33,516 nucleotides of DNA, taken from contig CAZICM010000086.1 of NCBI GenBank assembly GCA_964537685.1, positions 1 to 33,516 on the forward strand, written 5' to 3'. The stretch comes from CAZICM01 sp964537685 (GTDB lineage: Bacteria; Myxococcota_A; Polyangia; Polyangiales; Polyangiaceae). The notes under the pieces were generated by a model. That model worked only from the letters and a program-made list of their open reading frames with translations. It ran no database searches and was not told where the DNA came from. The translations under genes and the position numbers were made by a program. Shown here piece by piece: positions 14,956 to 23,729 of the stretch; the stretch's first letter is position 1, and every line of letters starts with the position of its first letter.

Positions 14956-15397
14956 TAAAGCTTTTTGGTACAAATACTCAAGATGCATGGGGGACCTCTA
15001 TCTGCCATATGTTGATGCGAAGTTGCTCTTCGGCGGACAACCTGTCCTAAGCACGATTAAATGCATCGTAGACACAGGGGCAAGCATATCTTTATTACCC
15101 AGGCACCCTTCGATTGATATCGCGCTGGGCGCTCTTTTGAATATTCCCGAACGTTCTGTCGGCGTTAACAATGCGAGCGGGAAGCCGATGTCCGGAATTC
15201 CTATCGAGTTTGAGGTTCAGTTGGTTATGGCTCCCCATTCACTTGCGGTACAGGAGCGTTTTTGGGTATGCAATAACGCGGCGTTTGCGTTGCTCGGTCA
15301 GACTTGGCTTGAAAAGATTGGCGCTCACTTTCAAAATTTCCCCAATGGGCTCTATAAGCGCCAATTCAAGCTCTATAAAAATCCTCACCATCAATAG
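14948..15397 (+). CDS. Retropepsin-like (clan AA) aspartic protease
   Basis: The catalytic motif is CIVDTGASISLLP with Asp42 in DTGA. Near the C-terminus LLGQTWLEKIG is the hydrophobic-hydrophobic-Gly element that follows the single active-site loop in retropepsin-type proteins, which act as dimers. At 149 aa it is of normal single-domain size. There is no signal peptide, so it is cytoplasmic. The ATG at 14948 overlaps the stop of the DUF5678-like gene; a second ATG lies at 14987. It ends one base before the stop of the convergent MATE gene. The substrate is unknown; the coupled upstream proteins are candidates. Confidence 0.85.
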   Translation: MSSKAFWYKYSRCMGDLYLPYVDAKLLFGGQPVLSTIKCIVDTGASISLLPRHPSIDIALGALLNIPERSVGVNNASGKPMSGIPIEFEVQLVMAPHSLAVQERFWVCNNAAFALLGQTWLEKIGAHFQNFPNGLYKRQFKLYKNPHHQ

Positions 15398-16849
15398 CTA
15401 CACCTCCACCCTTCTCCACCTGCCCCACACAAATGCAATTCCAAGCAATATCGAGCGCACAATCCAGTCCGCCGTGCTCCCCAGCCATATCCCAAACAAT
15501 CCCATTTCCAGCGTGATCGCGCATAACCATGTCGCCGATAGCCTCACCACCACCGAGCATATAAATGTGATCGCTAATACCGTCTTCGTGTCGCCCGCGC
15601 CCCTCAGCCCCATGCCAATGACCATAGCGAATGCCATAAAGGGCTGAGCTATCGCCGCTATGTAGAGCGTGTCATTTCCAAGCCCAATGACTTGAGGATC
15701 TTTGGTAAAGGCAGAGAGCAGTACCCTCGGAAATAACGCAAACAATAGTCCAAAAAACGAGAGAATCAATATCGCCATCGCCGCAGATATCATTCCCGCC
15801 CTCGATGCCTGCGATGGAGATTTGGCTCCCAGCTTTTGAGCCATGATCGCTCCAGCCGCGATTCCAAACCCGTCCGCCAATAAAAAACATACCGCTTCTA
15901 TGCTGACAAGCGTTTGATTCGCCGCCATCGCCGCAGGGCCAAGGAGCCCCAATATCGCAATGAATCCCAGATAGCCCGATTGATATAATAATTTTTCAAA
16001 AAATGCCGGTACGGATATGCGCATAACGCGGCGGAATTGTTGAAAGCTGTGTTCCCATCCAGCCGTGCGCATCGGTAATGGGCTTTTTTTGGAGAAGAGC
16101 GCCGCCGTTAAGAATAGTCCTTCAATGCTAAATGTGGCCGCCATGCCTATGGCCGCTCCCTGTATGCCCAGCGATGGAAGACCCGCTATGCCAAAGATAA
16201 ATAGTCCGCTGAGCGTGAGATGTACGATATTGCCAAAAATCGCCGCAATTAATGGTGTTTTGGTGTCGCCTGCGCCCTGTAGAGAGGCCGCCGCGATGGC
16301 TTCAAGAAAGGAAAGGGGAAGGCAGGGAAGTGTGATGCGTAGAAATTGATTCGCCTGTTCGATGACCAATGGCCCCGCGTTGGGAAAGAGCAGCCGTAAC
16401 AGCGCGCCGTTGGCCACCCAAAGCGGGATCACGACGATCATGCCAACGACAAGTGCAAAAAGAATGGAGCTTCGGGCCGCCCGCGCCGCCGATTCAGAAT
16501 CGCCCGCTCCATGGCTTCGCGCGACCGCCGCCAAGGTGCCCGCTGAGCCCGCGCTAAAGACGATGTAGAGCGTCCACAAGAGCGAACCCGTAATCTGCAT
16601 CGAGGCGAGGGCGGTCGATGAATGGGCGCCAAGCATCGCGCGGTTTGCCATGAAGACCAGTGTGACCAGCAGCATCCGCGCCGCGGCAGGCCAGGCAAGG
16701 CGAAATACTTCTCGAGCAAGAGGAAGCTCGTGAATGGTGAGCTGATAGAGACGTGCGGCGAGGCGGTGCCGAAGAAGGCGTTCAAGCCAGGGTTTTGATT
16801 GAACGCGAAGGGTGGGAGATGCAAAGGAAGTTGGGGCTGCGGTGCTCAC
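15398..16849 (-). CDS. MATE family multidrug/toxin efflux transporter
   Basis: The 483-aa protein has about 12 hydrophobic segments in two related halves, each with the signature LQGAGDTKTPLI (first) and LRGAGDTKTVLA (second), typical of MATE (NorM/DinF-like) cation antiporters. It would export drugs or cationic metabolites using a sodium or proton gradient in the inner membrane. The start is GTG with no clear ribosome site. It follows the proline-rich membrane protein gene after about 39 bp on the same strand and may share its transcript. It abuts the aspartic protease gene end to end. Confidence 0.93.
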   Translation of the reverse strand: MSTAAPTSFASPTLRVQSKPWLERLLRHRLAARLYQLTIHELPLAREVFRLAWPAAARMLLVTLVFMANRAMLGAHSSTALASMQITGSLLWTLYIVFSAGSAGTLAAVARSHGAGDSESAARAARSSILFALVVGMIVVIPLWVANGALLRLLFPNAGPLVIEQANQFLRITLPCLPLSFLEAIAAASLQGAGDTKTPLIAAIFGNIVHLTLSGLFIFGIAGLPSLGIQGAAIGMAATFSIEGLFLTAALFSKKSPLPMRTAGWEHSFQQFRRVMRISVPAFFEKLLYQSGYLGFIAILGLLGPAAMAANQTLVSIEAVCFLLADGFGIAAGAIMAQKLGAKSPSQASRAGMISAAMAILILSFFGLLFALFPRVLLSAFTKDPQVIGLGNDTLYIAAIAQPFMAFAMVIGMGLRGAGDTKTVLAITFICSVVVRLSATWLCAITLEMGLFGIWLGSTADWIVRSILLGIAFVWGRWRRVEV

Positions 16850-16888
16850 AGCGAAGCTGAACGCCGAAGTTGGCGATGCGCTTCCAGC

Positions 16889-18313
16889 TTAGGGAATCCA
16901 CTTGGCAAGAGGCGGAATGGGATCGAGAACTTCGATGGGGCCCAGCTCGACTTGTCCGGCCAGGACCACTTTCGCTCGAAAACCAAATGCCCGATCGGGC
17001 TTGCCATCGCGGTCATCATCCAAATAGGCGACGCCCTGGCCTTCGTGGTTGAGCTTGAGCATTTGCCACTGGATTTGAAAGGCTTGAGGCGCCTCCCATT
17101 GAAAGGACGCGCACGACCACACAGGTGTCCACCAGTTGCGCGCAACGCTTTGATATGGGCCGCTTTGAAGCAGTGCGATGCTTTGAGGAACGGGAGGCGA
17201 TGTGCCGGGTAATACGTGAATGTGTTCGCGTACGCAGGTGTCGATGCCCGTGCGGAGTTTTTCAAGGGCTTGGCGGGCTTGTCCTTCGGGGCTTTGAGGG
17301 TCGGCCGCAGAAGATACGGCAGGCTTTTCCGAGGCGCTTTTCGCGGTGTTTGCAGGTAGAGGCGGCTGCGCGCTCTTCGCGGATGCCGCTTCGGTGGATG
17401 CGCTGGCTGACGTAGAAAGCGGGACGATCTTGCTGGGATCGGGCTTGGGTCTCAGCAGCAGGAAAATCGTTAATCCAAGGCCGAGCACCACCATAAAGCT
17501 CAGCACGGATACGGTGATCATGAGCTTGTGGCCCGCGGCATCCACGGGGGGCGCAGGCGAAAAAGGCGCGGTCGATCCAGGGATGACTTTCGGAGGCGCG
17601 CCAAACACAGGAGCAGCCGGACGCGATCCAAAAGTGGGTGCCGGAGGCACGCTGATCCCAGGCGCAACGGGCGGCGGCGCGGAGATGGCGGCCATCGGTG
17701 GAATCGAAGGCTGCTGCGCCGGATCGAGCGCGGGAAGCGTTGGAGGAGGATTGCTTTCGGGTACGCGAATCCCTTCCAGCTTTATCGCCGGCGCTTGGGT
17801 TGATCGGGCTGCGTGGGCCCGGGAAATTACCTCCGCAACCGCTGGATCTTCCTGGGCGCTCACCAGCGTTTTTATGGGAGGCGTGCCCTTGGCTTCGTCG
17901 GGAAAATCGACCGAGTCCGCAAGCGGCGATGCGATGGGCGTTATCGGTGCGGGAATGGCGCTTGCCCGCGCTGGTTCGCGGGCCTGAGGCGGCTGCGTCG
18001 CCCGCACGGTGGACGCGACAACGTGAGAATCGTCGTTGAGCGGTGCGGGCCGCGTTGTGGCCGCGACCATCTCCTCCTGACCGTGGCGGCGAATCTCCTC
18101 GCGAAGGGCAATCAGCTCTTCCTCGGGAATTTGTTTGGTCGTCAGCGATACGTAAGGCGCGCGCGTGGCTTGGGGACCGGGAAGCTCGGCCTGCGAACGC
18201 ACGGCTCCCGTGGACTGCTTGGGGGACGCAGTCGGGCCCGAAGCCTTCGTCGGCCGGGGAACTTCGGGACGCTTCGCCACGAAGCGAGAGGCTACTACAC
18301 GTTGTGCCAACAT
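16889..18313 (-). CDS. Proline-rich single-pass membrane protein, unknown function
   Basis: A long Pro/Ala/Ser-rich N-terminal half (about 250 residues) is probably disordered and cytoplasmic. One membrane helix follows (MITVSVLSFMVVLGLGLTIF), then an Ala/Ser/Lys linker and a folded C-terminal domain of about 130 residues (PVWSCASFQWEAPQAFQIQW, AYLDDDRDGKPDRAFGF). That domain should lie outside the membrane and recalls pilin-like or carrier-type periplasmic domains; that is only an impression. ATG 18313 is used; a GTG one codon earlier is possible. It diverges from the aminotransferase gene with about 25 bp between starts. Another reading frame across it is open as a composition artefact. Confidence 0.75.
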   Translation of the reverse strand: MLAQRVVASRFVAKRPEVPRPTKASGPTASPKQSTGAVRSQAELPGPQATRAPYVSLTTKQIPEEELIALREEIRRHGQEEMVAATTRPAPLNDDSHVVASTVRATQPPQAREPARASAIPAPITPIASPLADSVDFPDEAKGTPPIKTLVSAQEDPAVAEVISRAHAARSTQAPAIKLEGIRVPESNPPPTLPALDPAQQPSIPPMAAISAPPPVAPGISVPPAPTFGSRPAAPVFGAPPKVIPGSTAPFSPAPPVDAAGHKLMITVSVLSFMVVLGLGLTIFLLLRPKPDPSKIVPLSTSASASTEAASAKSAQPPLPANTAKSASEKPAVSSAADPQSPEGQARQALEKLRTGIDTCVREHIHVLPGTSPPVPQSIALLQSGPYQSVARNWWTPVWSCASFQWEAPQAFQIQWQMLKLNHEGQGVAYLDDDRDGKPDRAFGFRAKVVLAGQVELGPIEVLDPIPPLAKWIP

Positions 18314-18339
18314 CACGCATTTTGCGATAACGTGCGCCT

Positions 18340-19485
18340 ATGAAATTGGGGTCGCGCCTTGGTTCGCTGGTCATTTCTGATATCCGCGCGATGAGCCGCG
18401 CCTGTGAGGCTGTGGGCGGAATCAATCTGGGCCAGGGCATTTGCGATTTGCCAACGCCGCCCGCGGTGGCCGCCGGAGCGCATCAGGCCATTGATAAAAA
18501 CTTCGCGGTGTATACGGCGCCTGAAGGGATTTTGCCGCTGAGGCAAGCGATCGCGGAGAAGATCGAGCGTACCTATCAGCTTTCGCTCGATCCGCTTTCG
18601 GAGATTGTTGTCACTTCGGGCGCGACAGGCGCTTTTGCCGCCGCTTGTCTTGCGCTCTTCGATCCGGGCGATGAAATCATTCTGTTCGAGCCCTATTACG
18701 GCTATCACCTGAATACCGTTTTAAGCCTTGGTTTAAAGCCTGTTTTGGTGCCTACGCGCCCCCCGGACTGGGCCATTTCGATCGAATTGCTCTCCAAGGC
18801 GCTGAGCTCGAAAACAAGGGCCATTGTCGTGTGTACGCCCTCCAATCCTTGTGGAAAGGTGTGGAATGAAAGCGAATTGGATCTGCTCGCGGATTTTTGC
18901 GACTCAAACGATTTGATCGCGATAACGGATGAAATCTATGAGCATATTGTGTTCGATGGCTTAAAGCACATTCCGCTTGCCACGCGCAAAAACGCAAAGG
19001 CTCGCGCCGTAAGCATTTCCGGCTTCTCAAAGACCTTTTCGGTGACGGGATGGCGGGTCGGCTATTGCACGGCTCCTGCCGAAATTGCCCGGAGAATCAC
19101 CGTGACTCACGATCTTTTGTACGTGTGCGCGCCGACGCCGCTTCAGCATTCGATGGTGGCCGGGCTTGGAATGCCGAACAGTTTTTACGAGGAAATGAAC
19201 GCCTCGTATCAGAAAAAGCGCGAGGTTTTGTGCACAGCGCTCACCGATGCGGGCCTCACACCGTACTGGCCAAAGGGCGCCTATTATGTGCTGGCCGATA
19301 TACGGCGAATGGGCGCGCCCAATGCGAAAGCCGCGGCGATGGCGATTTTAGAGCGCTCAAAAATTGCTTCAGTGCCAGGCACTTCGTTCTATGCCGACCC
19401 GGTTGGCGAGACGCTATCGCGCTTCTGTTTTGCGAAAGACGACGATGTGCTCGAGGAGGCGGCGCGGCGATTACGCGCGCTCTAA
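18340..19485 (+). CDS. PLP-dependent class I/II aminotransferase
   Basis: This is a fold-type I aminotransferase. Visible landmarks are SGATGAF (94-100) for cofactor phosphate binding, CTPSNPCGK with Asn169, ITDEIYEH with Asp197 and Tyr200, and the Schiff-base lysine K231 in SISGFSKTFSVTGWRVGY with Arg239. At 381 aa it is full length. The family includes aspartate, kynurenine and methionine-related aminotransferases; the substrate cannot be assigned. It stands alone between two minus-strand genes and its stop overlaps the sensor kinase stop. Confidence 0.93.
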   Translation: MKLGSRLGSLVISDIRAMSRACEAVGGINLGQGICDLPTPPAVAAGAHQAIDKNFAVYTAPEGILPLRQAIAEKIERTYQLSLDPLSEIVVTSGATGAFAAACLALFDPGDEIILFEPYYGYHLNTVLSLGLKPVLVPTRPPDWAISIELLSKALSSKTRAIVVCTPSNPCGKVWNESELDLLADFCDSNDLIAITDEIYEHIVFDGLKHIPLATRKNAKARAVSISGFSKTFSVTGWRVGYCTAPAEIARRITVTHDLLYVCAPTPLQHSMVAGLGMPNSFYEEMNASYQKKREVLCTALTDAGLTPYWPKGAYYVLADIRRMGAPNAKAAAMAILERSKIASVPGTSFYADPVGETLSRFCFAKDDDVLEEAARRLRAL

Positions 19486-20891
19486 ACAGCCGCCGGAACG
19501 CCTATTTTTTCCGCGCCGCTCTTTGAAGCCTCGGCCGGTACCCGATGGGCCGGGAGCGAAATACAAAAGGTGCTTCCCTTGCCAGGCACGCTCTCCACGC
19601 TCGCCTGTCCGCCCAGCGCTTCGCTTAAATGCTTAACAATCGCCAGCCCCAGCCCCGTACCCCCAAGCGCCCGCGATCGCCCGGCATCCACCCTGTAGAA
19701 ACGCTCAAACAGCCGCGGAAGATGCGCTGCATCGATACCCGGGCCGTTATCCATCACCGAAATCAGCACCCGCTCTTCCCGCTTTTCTGCCGCAACCCGC
19801 ACTTTTGATCCAATTGGACAGTATTTAATCGCATTTTCTATCAGATTGGTAAGGATCTGTTCCAGCGCCCGCGCATCGCTGAGCAGCGACAGCGGCCGGG
19901 GCACCTCCACCACAAGCTGAATGTCTTTCTTGGCAGCGTTGGGCCTCAGGGCGTCGGTGACTTTTTCGATCTCGCTCTCCATGTCCAACGAGCGAATCTG
20001 AAGATTGAGCTCCTTCGCTTCAATGCGCGACAAATCCAGCAGATCCTCCACCAGCCGGTGCAGCCTCAGCGCATTGCGATCGATGATGTCAACCAACTCG
20101 TGCGTCATCTCCGGATCGGGCTCGCTCATGCTTTGCAAGGTCTCGCTCGCTGCCCTCACACTCGCCACGGGCGTGCGCAGCTCATGCGAGACATTCGCCA
20201 CAAAATCACGCCGCATGCTCTCGAGCCTGCGCAATTCGGTCACATCCGAAAACACAGCCACCAGCGCGCCCCGCTCTTGTTCCCTCACAATGGGCGACAC
20301 CTGCACCCGCACCCGCCGCCGCTGCAGCGTCCCAAAAGAAAGCTCGCGCGAAAGCGGTTTCTTGCTTTGCCGCGCTTCTTCCAGCAACTCGTGAAGACCT
20401 GCGTTTCTCGCGATTTCAATCGGCCTTCGCCCAATCACCTCGCCTGAAAGCAACATCCTCCGGAGAGCCCAATTCGCCACCGTAATCGTGCCGTCCTCGC
20501 GCGTCACCAGCACGCCTTCCTGCATCGCCTCCAGCATGGCCTCGAGCTGATCGCGCCCTCTTGAAATCTCATGCATCGAATGCTCGAGCTCCGCTGCCAG
20601 CTCATCGAGCGCGGCGCCCAGCCTCGCGATATTCTCCGGCCCGCGCAGATGCGTGCGCTTGGACAAATCGGTCTGCATTTCATGAGCGGCCGCAAGCAGC
20701 TTGTCGATCGAGCGCGTCGTCCTGCGCTCCGAGATCAACGACGCGAGCACCACGGCTGCGAGAGCAAGCATCGCGGCCGCCAGCAAATGCGCGGAGAGCG
20801 CCGGAGAATCCGACACCGAGAGCACGGTCTCCGACACAATGGCCGCGACGATCAACAGGCCAATCGTGAGCACGCCAAAGGCTTCGCGCAT
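19482..20891 (-). CDS. PhoR-like membrane sensor histidine kinase (orphan)
   Basis: Two N-terminal membrane helices (about 5-20 and 32-54) flank a very short periplasmic loop. A HAMP-like linker follows, then a PAS domain (about 112-225, MQEGVLVTREDGTITVANWA). The HisKA domain has His236 in FVANVSHELRTP. The HATPase has IENAIKYCPIGSKV, DNGPGI, FERFYRVDAGRSR and GTGLGLAIVKHL. This is the PhoR/ResE-type architecture. ATG 20891 is used; a TTG four codons earlier is possible. No response regulator is adjacent, unlike typical phoBR, so the partner is elsewhere. Confidence 0.93.
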   Translation of the reverse strand: MREAFGVLTIGLLIVAAIVSETVLSVSDSPALSAHLLAAAMLALAAVVLASLISERRTTRSIDKLLAAAHEMQTDLSKRTHLRGPENIARLGAALDELAAELEHSMHEISRGRDQLEAMLEAMQEGVLVTREDGTITVANWALRRMLLSGEVIGRRPIEIARNAGLHELLEEARQSKKPLSRELSFGTLQRRRVRVQVSPIVREQERGALVAVFSDVTELRRLESMRRDFVANVSHELRTPVASVRAASETLQSMSEPDPEMTHELVDIIDRNALRLHRLVEDLLDLSRIEAKELNLQIRSLDMESEIEKVTDALRPNAAKKDIQLVVEVPRPLSLLSDARALEQILTNLIENAIKYCPIGSKVRVAAEKREERVLISVMDNGPGIDAAHLPRLFERFYRVDAGRSRALGGTGLGLAIVKHLSEALGGQASVESVPGKGSTFCISLPAHRVPAEASKSGAEKIGVPAAV

Positions 20892-20965
20892 TGCGCCGCT
20901 CAAGGTAATCCAGTCTAGACGCGCTGTCCCTCATCCCGGATAGTAGGTGCCGCGCTCCATCCGCC

Positions 20966-22522
20966 ATGCCCCATTCCAATCCTTTTGCCGCCCCGTTATT
21001 TGGCGCAGCCGCCCTCGCGTTTTGGACTGCGTGCGCGCCCGTGCCCGCCCCTTGCCCATGTCCTCCTCCGGCTGCCCAAAGCAACGCAGGCACGGCCAAC
21101 GAAGCGCCTCTGAACGGCTCGGCGCCCCGCTCCATGGTCGAACTCTTAAAGCGCGCGCTTCCCGGCGTTGTCCTGCTCTTAAACCAGCGCGCCGACGGCA
21201 AGCTCGGCTTTGGAGCGGGCGTGCTTATTGACGACCGCGGACTGGTGCTCACCAACCTTCATGTCGTGGCCAACGCAAGCACCTTGGGCGCGATGTTTTA
21301 CGGCGCCTCGCGCACATCCTACACACCGATGGATGGCGGGCTTGGCCGCTATTTTTTTGAAAACCAAAAAGAGGTCTATCCAGCCTCACTCATTCACGGC
21401 GATCCGGTATTGGACCTCGCGGCCGTGCGCATCGATATCGACACCTCGAAATATCCGCGCCTTTCCTTCCGGGAAAAGCCCATAGAAGTCGGCGAATCGG
21501 TGCTTGCGCTTGGCCATCCCCAAGAAACCGTGTGGTCATTTACGGCTGGAATGGTGAGCTCCGTGCATTTAGGCGCCATTCAGCACGACGCGGCGATCAA
21601 TCCGGGCAATTCGGGCGGCCCTCTCATCGATATGGAGGGCAAAATTGTCGGCATCAATACGGCCAAATTGCTGAGCACGACCGGCGTTGGCTTTGCGCGT
21701 CCGATAGCGATGTCGTCTTTGTTGATCAGCGAATGCACGGCGCCTTTTTACGAGCCCGATTTAAGCCTTCCCGAAAAGGCGATTTTAAGCTGTGCCCGCG
21801 CCGCGGAAATTTCATCGCCGAGCTATTACAATTGTTTGGATTGGGATGCGATTTACCTCACGCATGAAAAAGCCTTACCCGACACATTAAAAGCCTTGGA
21901 ATTGCCCAAAGAGACAGCGGAGAAGTTTTCAGCGCTATGGAAAAAGCTGGGCCGCGAGTATTGGATTAAGCTCTTAAAAAAGGGCGTGAAATCTGAATTA
22001 GAAGGCCGGGATTTAAAGGCGATCGGCGAAGAGGCAGGCAAGCGGGTACGCATTGAAGGAGGCGCCTGGGGAATTCCATCCGGTCAGCAGGGTGAAAAGA
22101 AAGCCGGGCTCTACGCCGATTTTCAAAAGATGCTCAGCGATTTTCAAAGTTATCAAGCCGAATGGGATCAAGAATTAATGAAGCGCAATGGTTTAAAGGC
22201 CGATAGGCGCAATCCCAGGGCCCGCATTGAAGTCCGGAAAATGGGCATCCGGGTCGAAAAAGTTATTTATCCATCCCCCGGGCGCGCTTGGGTATTCGCC
22301 GAGGGGCGCAATTTAGACAGCACAATCTATCGTTATTCAGCATATTTCGTTAAATATGGAAACGATTGGAGAGAAAGACATCCTTTTGAAGATGACGAAG
22401 CAACGCTGCCCAAGGATTTTCCTCCCCCGCTCAGCAGTCCCCAGAAAGATTTGGCCAAGGCAAAGGCTTATTTAACAGCCATCATCACGAGCGGCGAGTT
22501 TGAAGCGGGCGCTCCAAAATAG
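20966..22522 (+). CDS. Trypsin/HtrA-like serine protease, probable lipoprotein
   Basis: A hydrophobic N-terminus ends in FWTAC (Cys23), a plausible but imperfect lipobox. The S1C-type protease core has the triad His99 (LTNLHVV), Asp150 (VLDLAAV) and Ser216 (INPGNSGGPL). Unlike DegP/HtrA there is no recognisable PDZ domain; instead a C-terminal region of about 270 residues (FYEPDLSLPEKAILSC onward) is helical, charged and unrecognised. It should act in the periplasm or on the outer membrane. It is divergent from the PhoR-like kinase by about 75 bp, so a link to envelope stress sensing is possible but unproven. Confidence 0.87.
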   Translation: MPHSNPFAAPLFGAAALAFWTACAPVPAPCPCPPPAAQSNAGTANEAPLNGSAPRSMVELLKRALPGVVLLLNQRADGKLGFGAGVLIDDRGLVLTNLHVVANASTLGAMFYGASRTSYTPMDGGLGRYFFENQKEVYPASLIHGDPVLDLAAVRIDIDTSKYPRLSFREKPIEVGESVLALGHPQETVWSFTAGMVSSVHLGAIQHDAAINPGNSGGPLIDMEGKIVGINTAKLLSTTGVGFARPIAMSSLLISECTAPFYEPDLSLPEKAILSCARAAEISSPSYYNCLDWDAIYLTHEKALPDTLKALELPKETAEKFSALWKKLGREYWIKLLKKGVKSELEGRDLKAIGEEAGKRVRIEGGAWGIPSGQQGEKKAGLYADFQKMLSDFQSYQAEWDQELMKRNGLKADRRNPRARIEVRKMGIRVEKVIYPSPGRAWVFAEGRNLDSTIYRYSAYFVKYGNDWRERHPFEDDEATLPKDFPPPLSSPQKDLAKAKAYLTAIITSGEFEAGAPK

Positions 22523-22540
22523 ATTGGAAAAGAAATTCTT

Positions 22541-23608
22541 TTATTTGGCAGGCAATGCTTCAGATACAGATCCAAACGAATTGACTTTCAATACCCATTT
22601 GCTTCCAGACGTAAACTTTGAAAATTCCTTGGCGTCCGCCGGCGAATAGGAAATCGATTCTTTATCGCTCTTAAATTCGACTTTGTATTCCTCGACGCGC
22701 TTTCCTTCGCGCTGCCCCGATCGAAGCTTAAGCTCCGGCCATTTAGGATTGGAATCATTGCCCTTCGCCGATGCCTTATTCACATCCTGCCAATCCAATT
22801 GTTTATAATCACACCATTGGTCATACACTTTATATTTGCAATTCTGCACGACCTTCGCCGTGCCATTGCCCTGATCGACCATTTTGGCTTTTTCACAGAC
22901 TTTTTCGGCATCGGGCGCGGGCTCGTCCTGGGTCTTGCGCACTTTTTTGGTGCACGAGCCTCTTTCTGCGCCCGCCGGAATGCTGTCGGCCCAATCGCTC
23001 TTCGTCGTCGGCTTTTGCTCTTGAATCGCAATCGTGCGCTCCCACGAAAGCGATTGAACAACGGCAAATGCGTCTTTGGTGCGCAGGCCAAACACCACAA
23101 ATAAAACAATGCCAACCACCAAAAAACCCAGGCATCCAATGACGCCCATGCCCAGGCCCGACTTCTTGGGCGGGGCCGCCGGCTGAGCTCCCATCGCGGC
23201 CCGCAAAGGCGCATTGCATTGCTTGCACGTAAAAGCGGAAGCCGGGTTTTTGGTTTTGCAGTGCCCGCACTCGATATCAGGCCCCGGCCCGCTCTGCATA
23301 TCTCCCATCACCTGCCCCGCCTGACGAGCCCGCCCTTTCGTTAAATCGGCGTGACAATTCACACAGCTTTGGGCATTGGCCGCATTGCGCGCATTGCAAT
23401 AAAAACAATGCAAATCAGGCCCGCCTCCCGTCTTTTGCGCGGCCTCCTCGGCCGTCATCAAACGCTGATCACCCGGCGCCTGAAATTGATCTTTTTCGCC
23501 CATCGGGGAGCCGCAGCGCGCGCAGACCTTTTGCGTTCCCGCATTGCGCGTCTGACACTTTTTGCACTCCCACTCCAGCTCCACATAGCCGACGGTCTCT
23601 TCCGCCAT
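22541..23608 (-). CDS. Membrane protein with three zinc ribbons
   Basis: Three CxxC-x10-CxxC zinc ribbons lie in the N-terminal 120 residues (CKKCQTRNAGTQKVCARC, CFYCNARNAANAQSCVNC, CGHCKTKNPASAFTCKQC). A membrane helix follows (VIGCLGFLVVGIVLFVVFGL), then a domain of about 190 residues with SLSWERTIAIQEQ and several Cys. That Trp-x-Arg-x-I beginning is shared with other zinc-ribbon membrane proteins I recall from several phyla; function is unknown. The ATG at 23608 has AAAGGAGC eight bases upstream; the open frame to 23692 is rejected as start. It converges with the protease gene. Confidence 0.85.
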   Translation of the reverse strand: MAEETVGYVELEWECKKCQTRNAGTQKVCARCGSPMGEKDQFQAPGDQRLMTAEEAAQKTGGGPDLHCFYCNARNAANAQSCVNCHADLTKGRARQAGQVMGDMQSGPGPDIECGHCKTKNPASAFTCKQCNAPLRAAMGAQPAAPPKKSGLGMGVIGCLGFLVVGIVLFVVFGLRTKDAFAVVQSLSWERTIAIQEQKPTTKSDWADSIPAGAERGSCTKKVRKTQDEPAPDAEKVCEKAKMVDQGNGTAKVVQNCKYKVYDQWCDYKQLDWQDVNKASAKGNDSNPKWPELKLRSGQREGKRVEEYKVEFKSDKESISYSPADAKEFSKFTSGSKWVLKVNSFGSVSEALPAK

Positions 23609-23729
23609 AACCAAAAGCTCCTTTGCCCGCGGGCATCTTCGCGCGGCCCGGCATGCTTGAGAAGCGCCTAAAGAAAGGCGCGGCATTCTCATTTATGCAT
23701 TTGCCCATTCGGGTATCGTGGACGCTCCA

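Noticed and set aside
17262..18440. 392-aa reading frame in another phase over the proline-rich membrane protein
   Set aside because: Low-complexity Arg/Ser/Ala sequence without a membrane helix or motif, and it would overlap the aminotransferase start. The other frame has a clean membrane segment and folded domain.
22525..22545. Inverted repeat AAAAGAA-A-TTCTTTT between the protease and zinc-ribbon genes as a terminator
   Set aside because: The stem is almost all A-T and would be too weak; it may be incidental AT-rich sequence.
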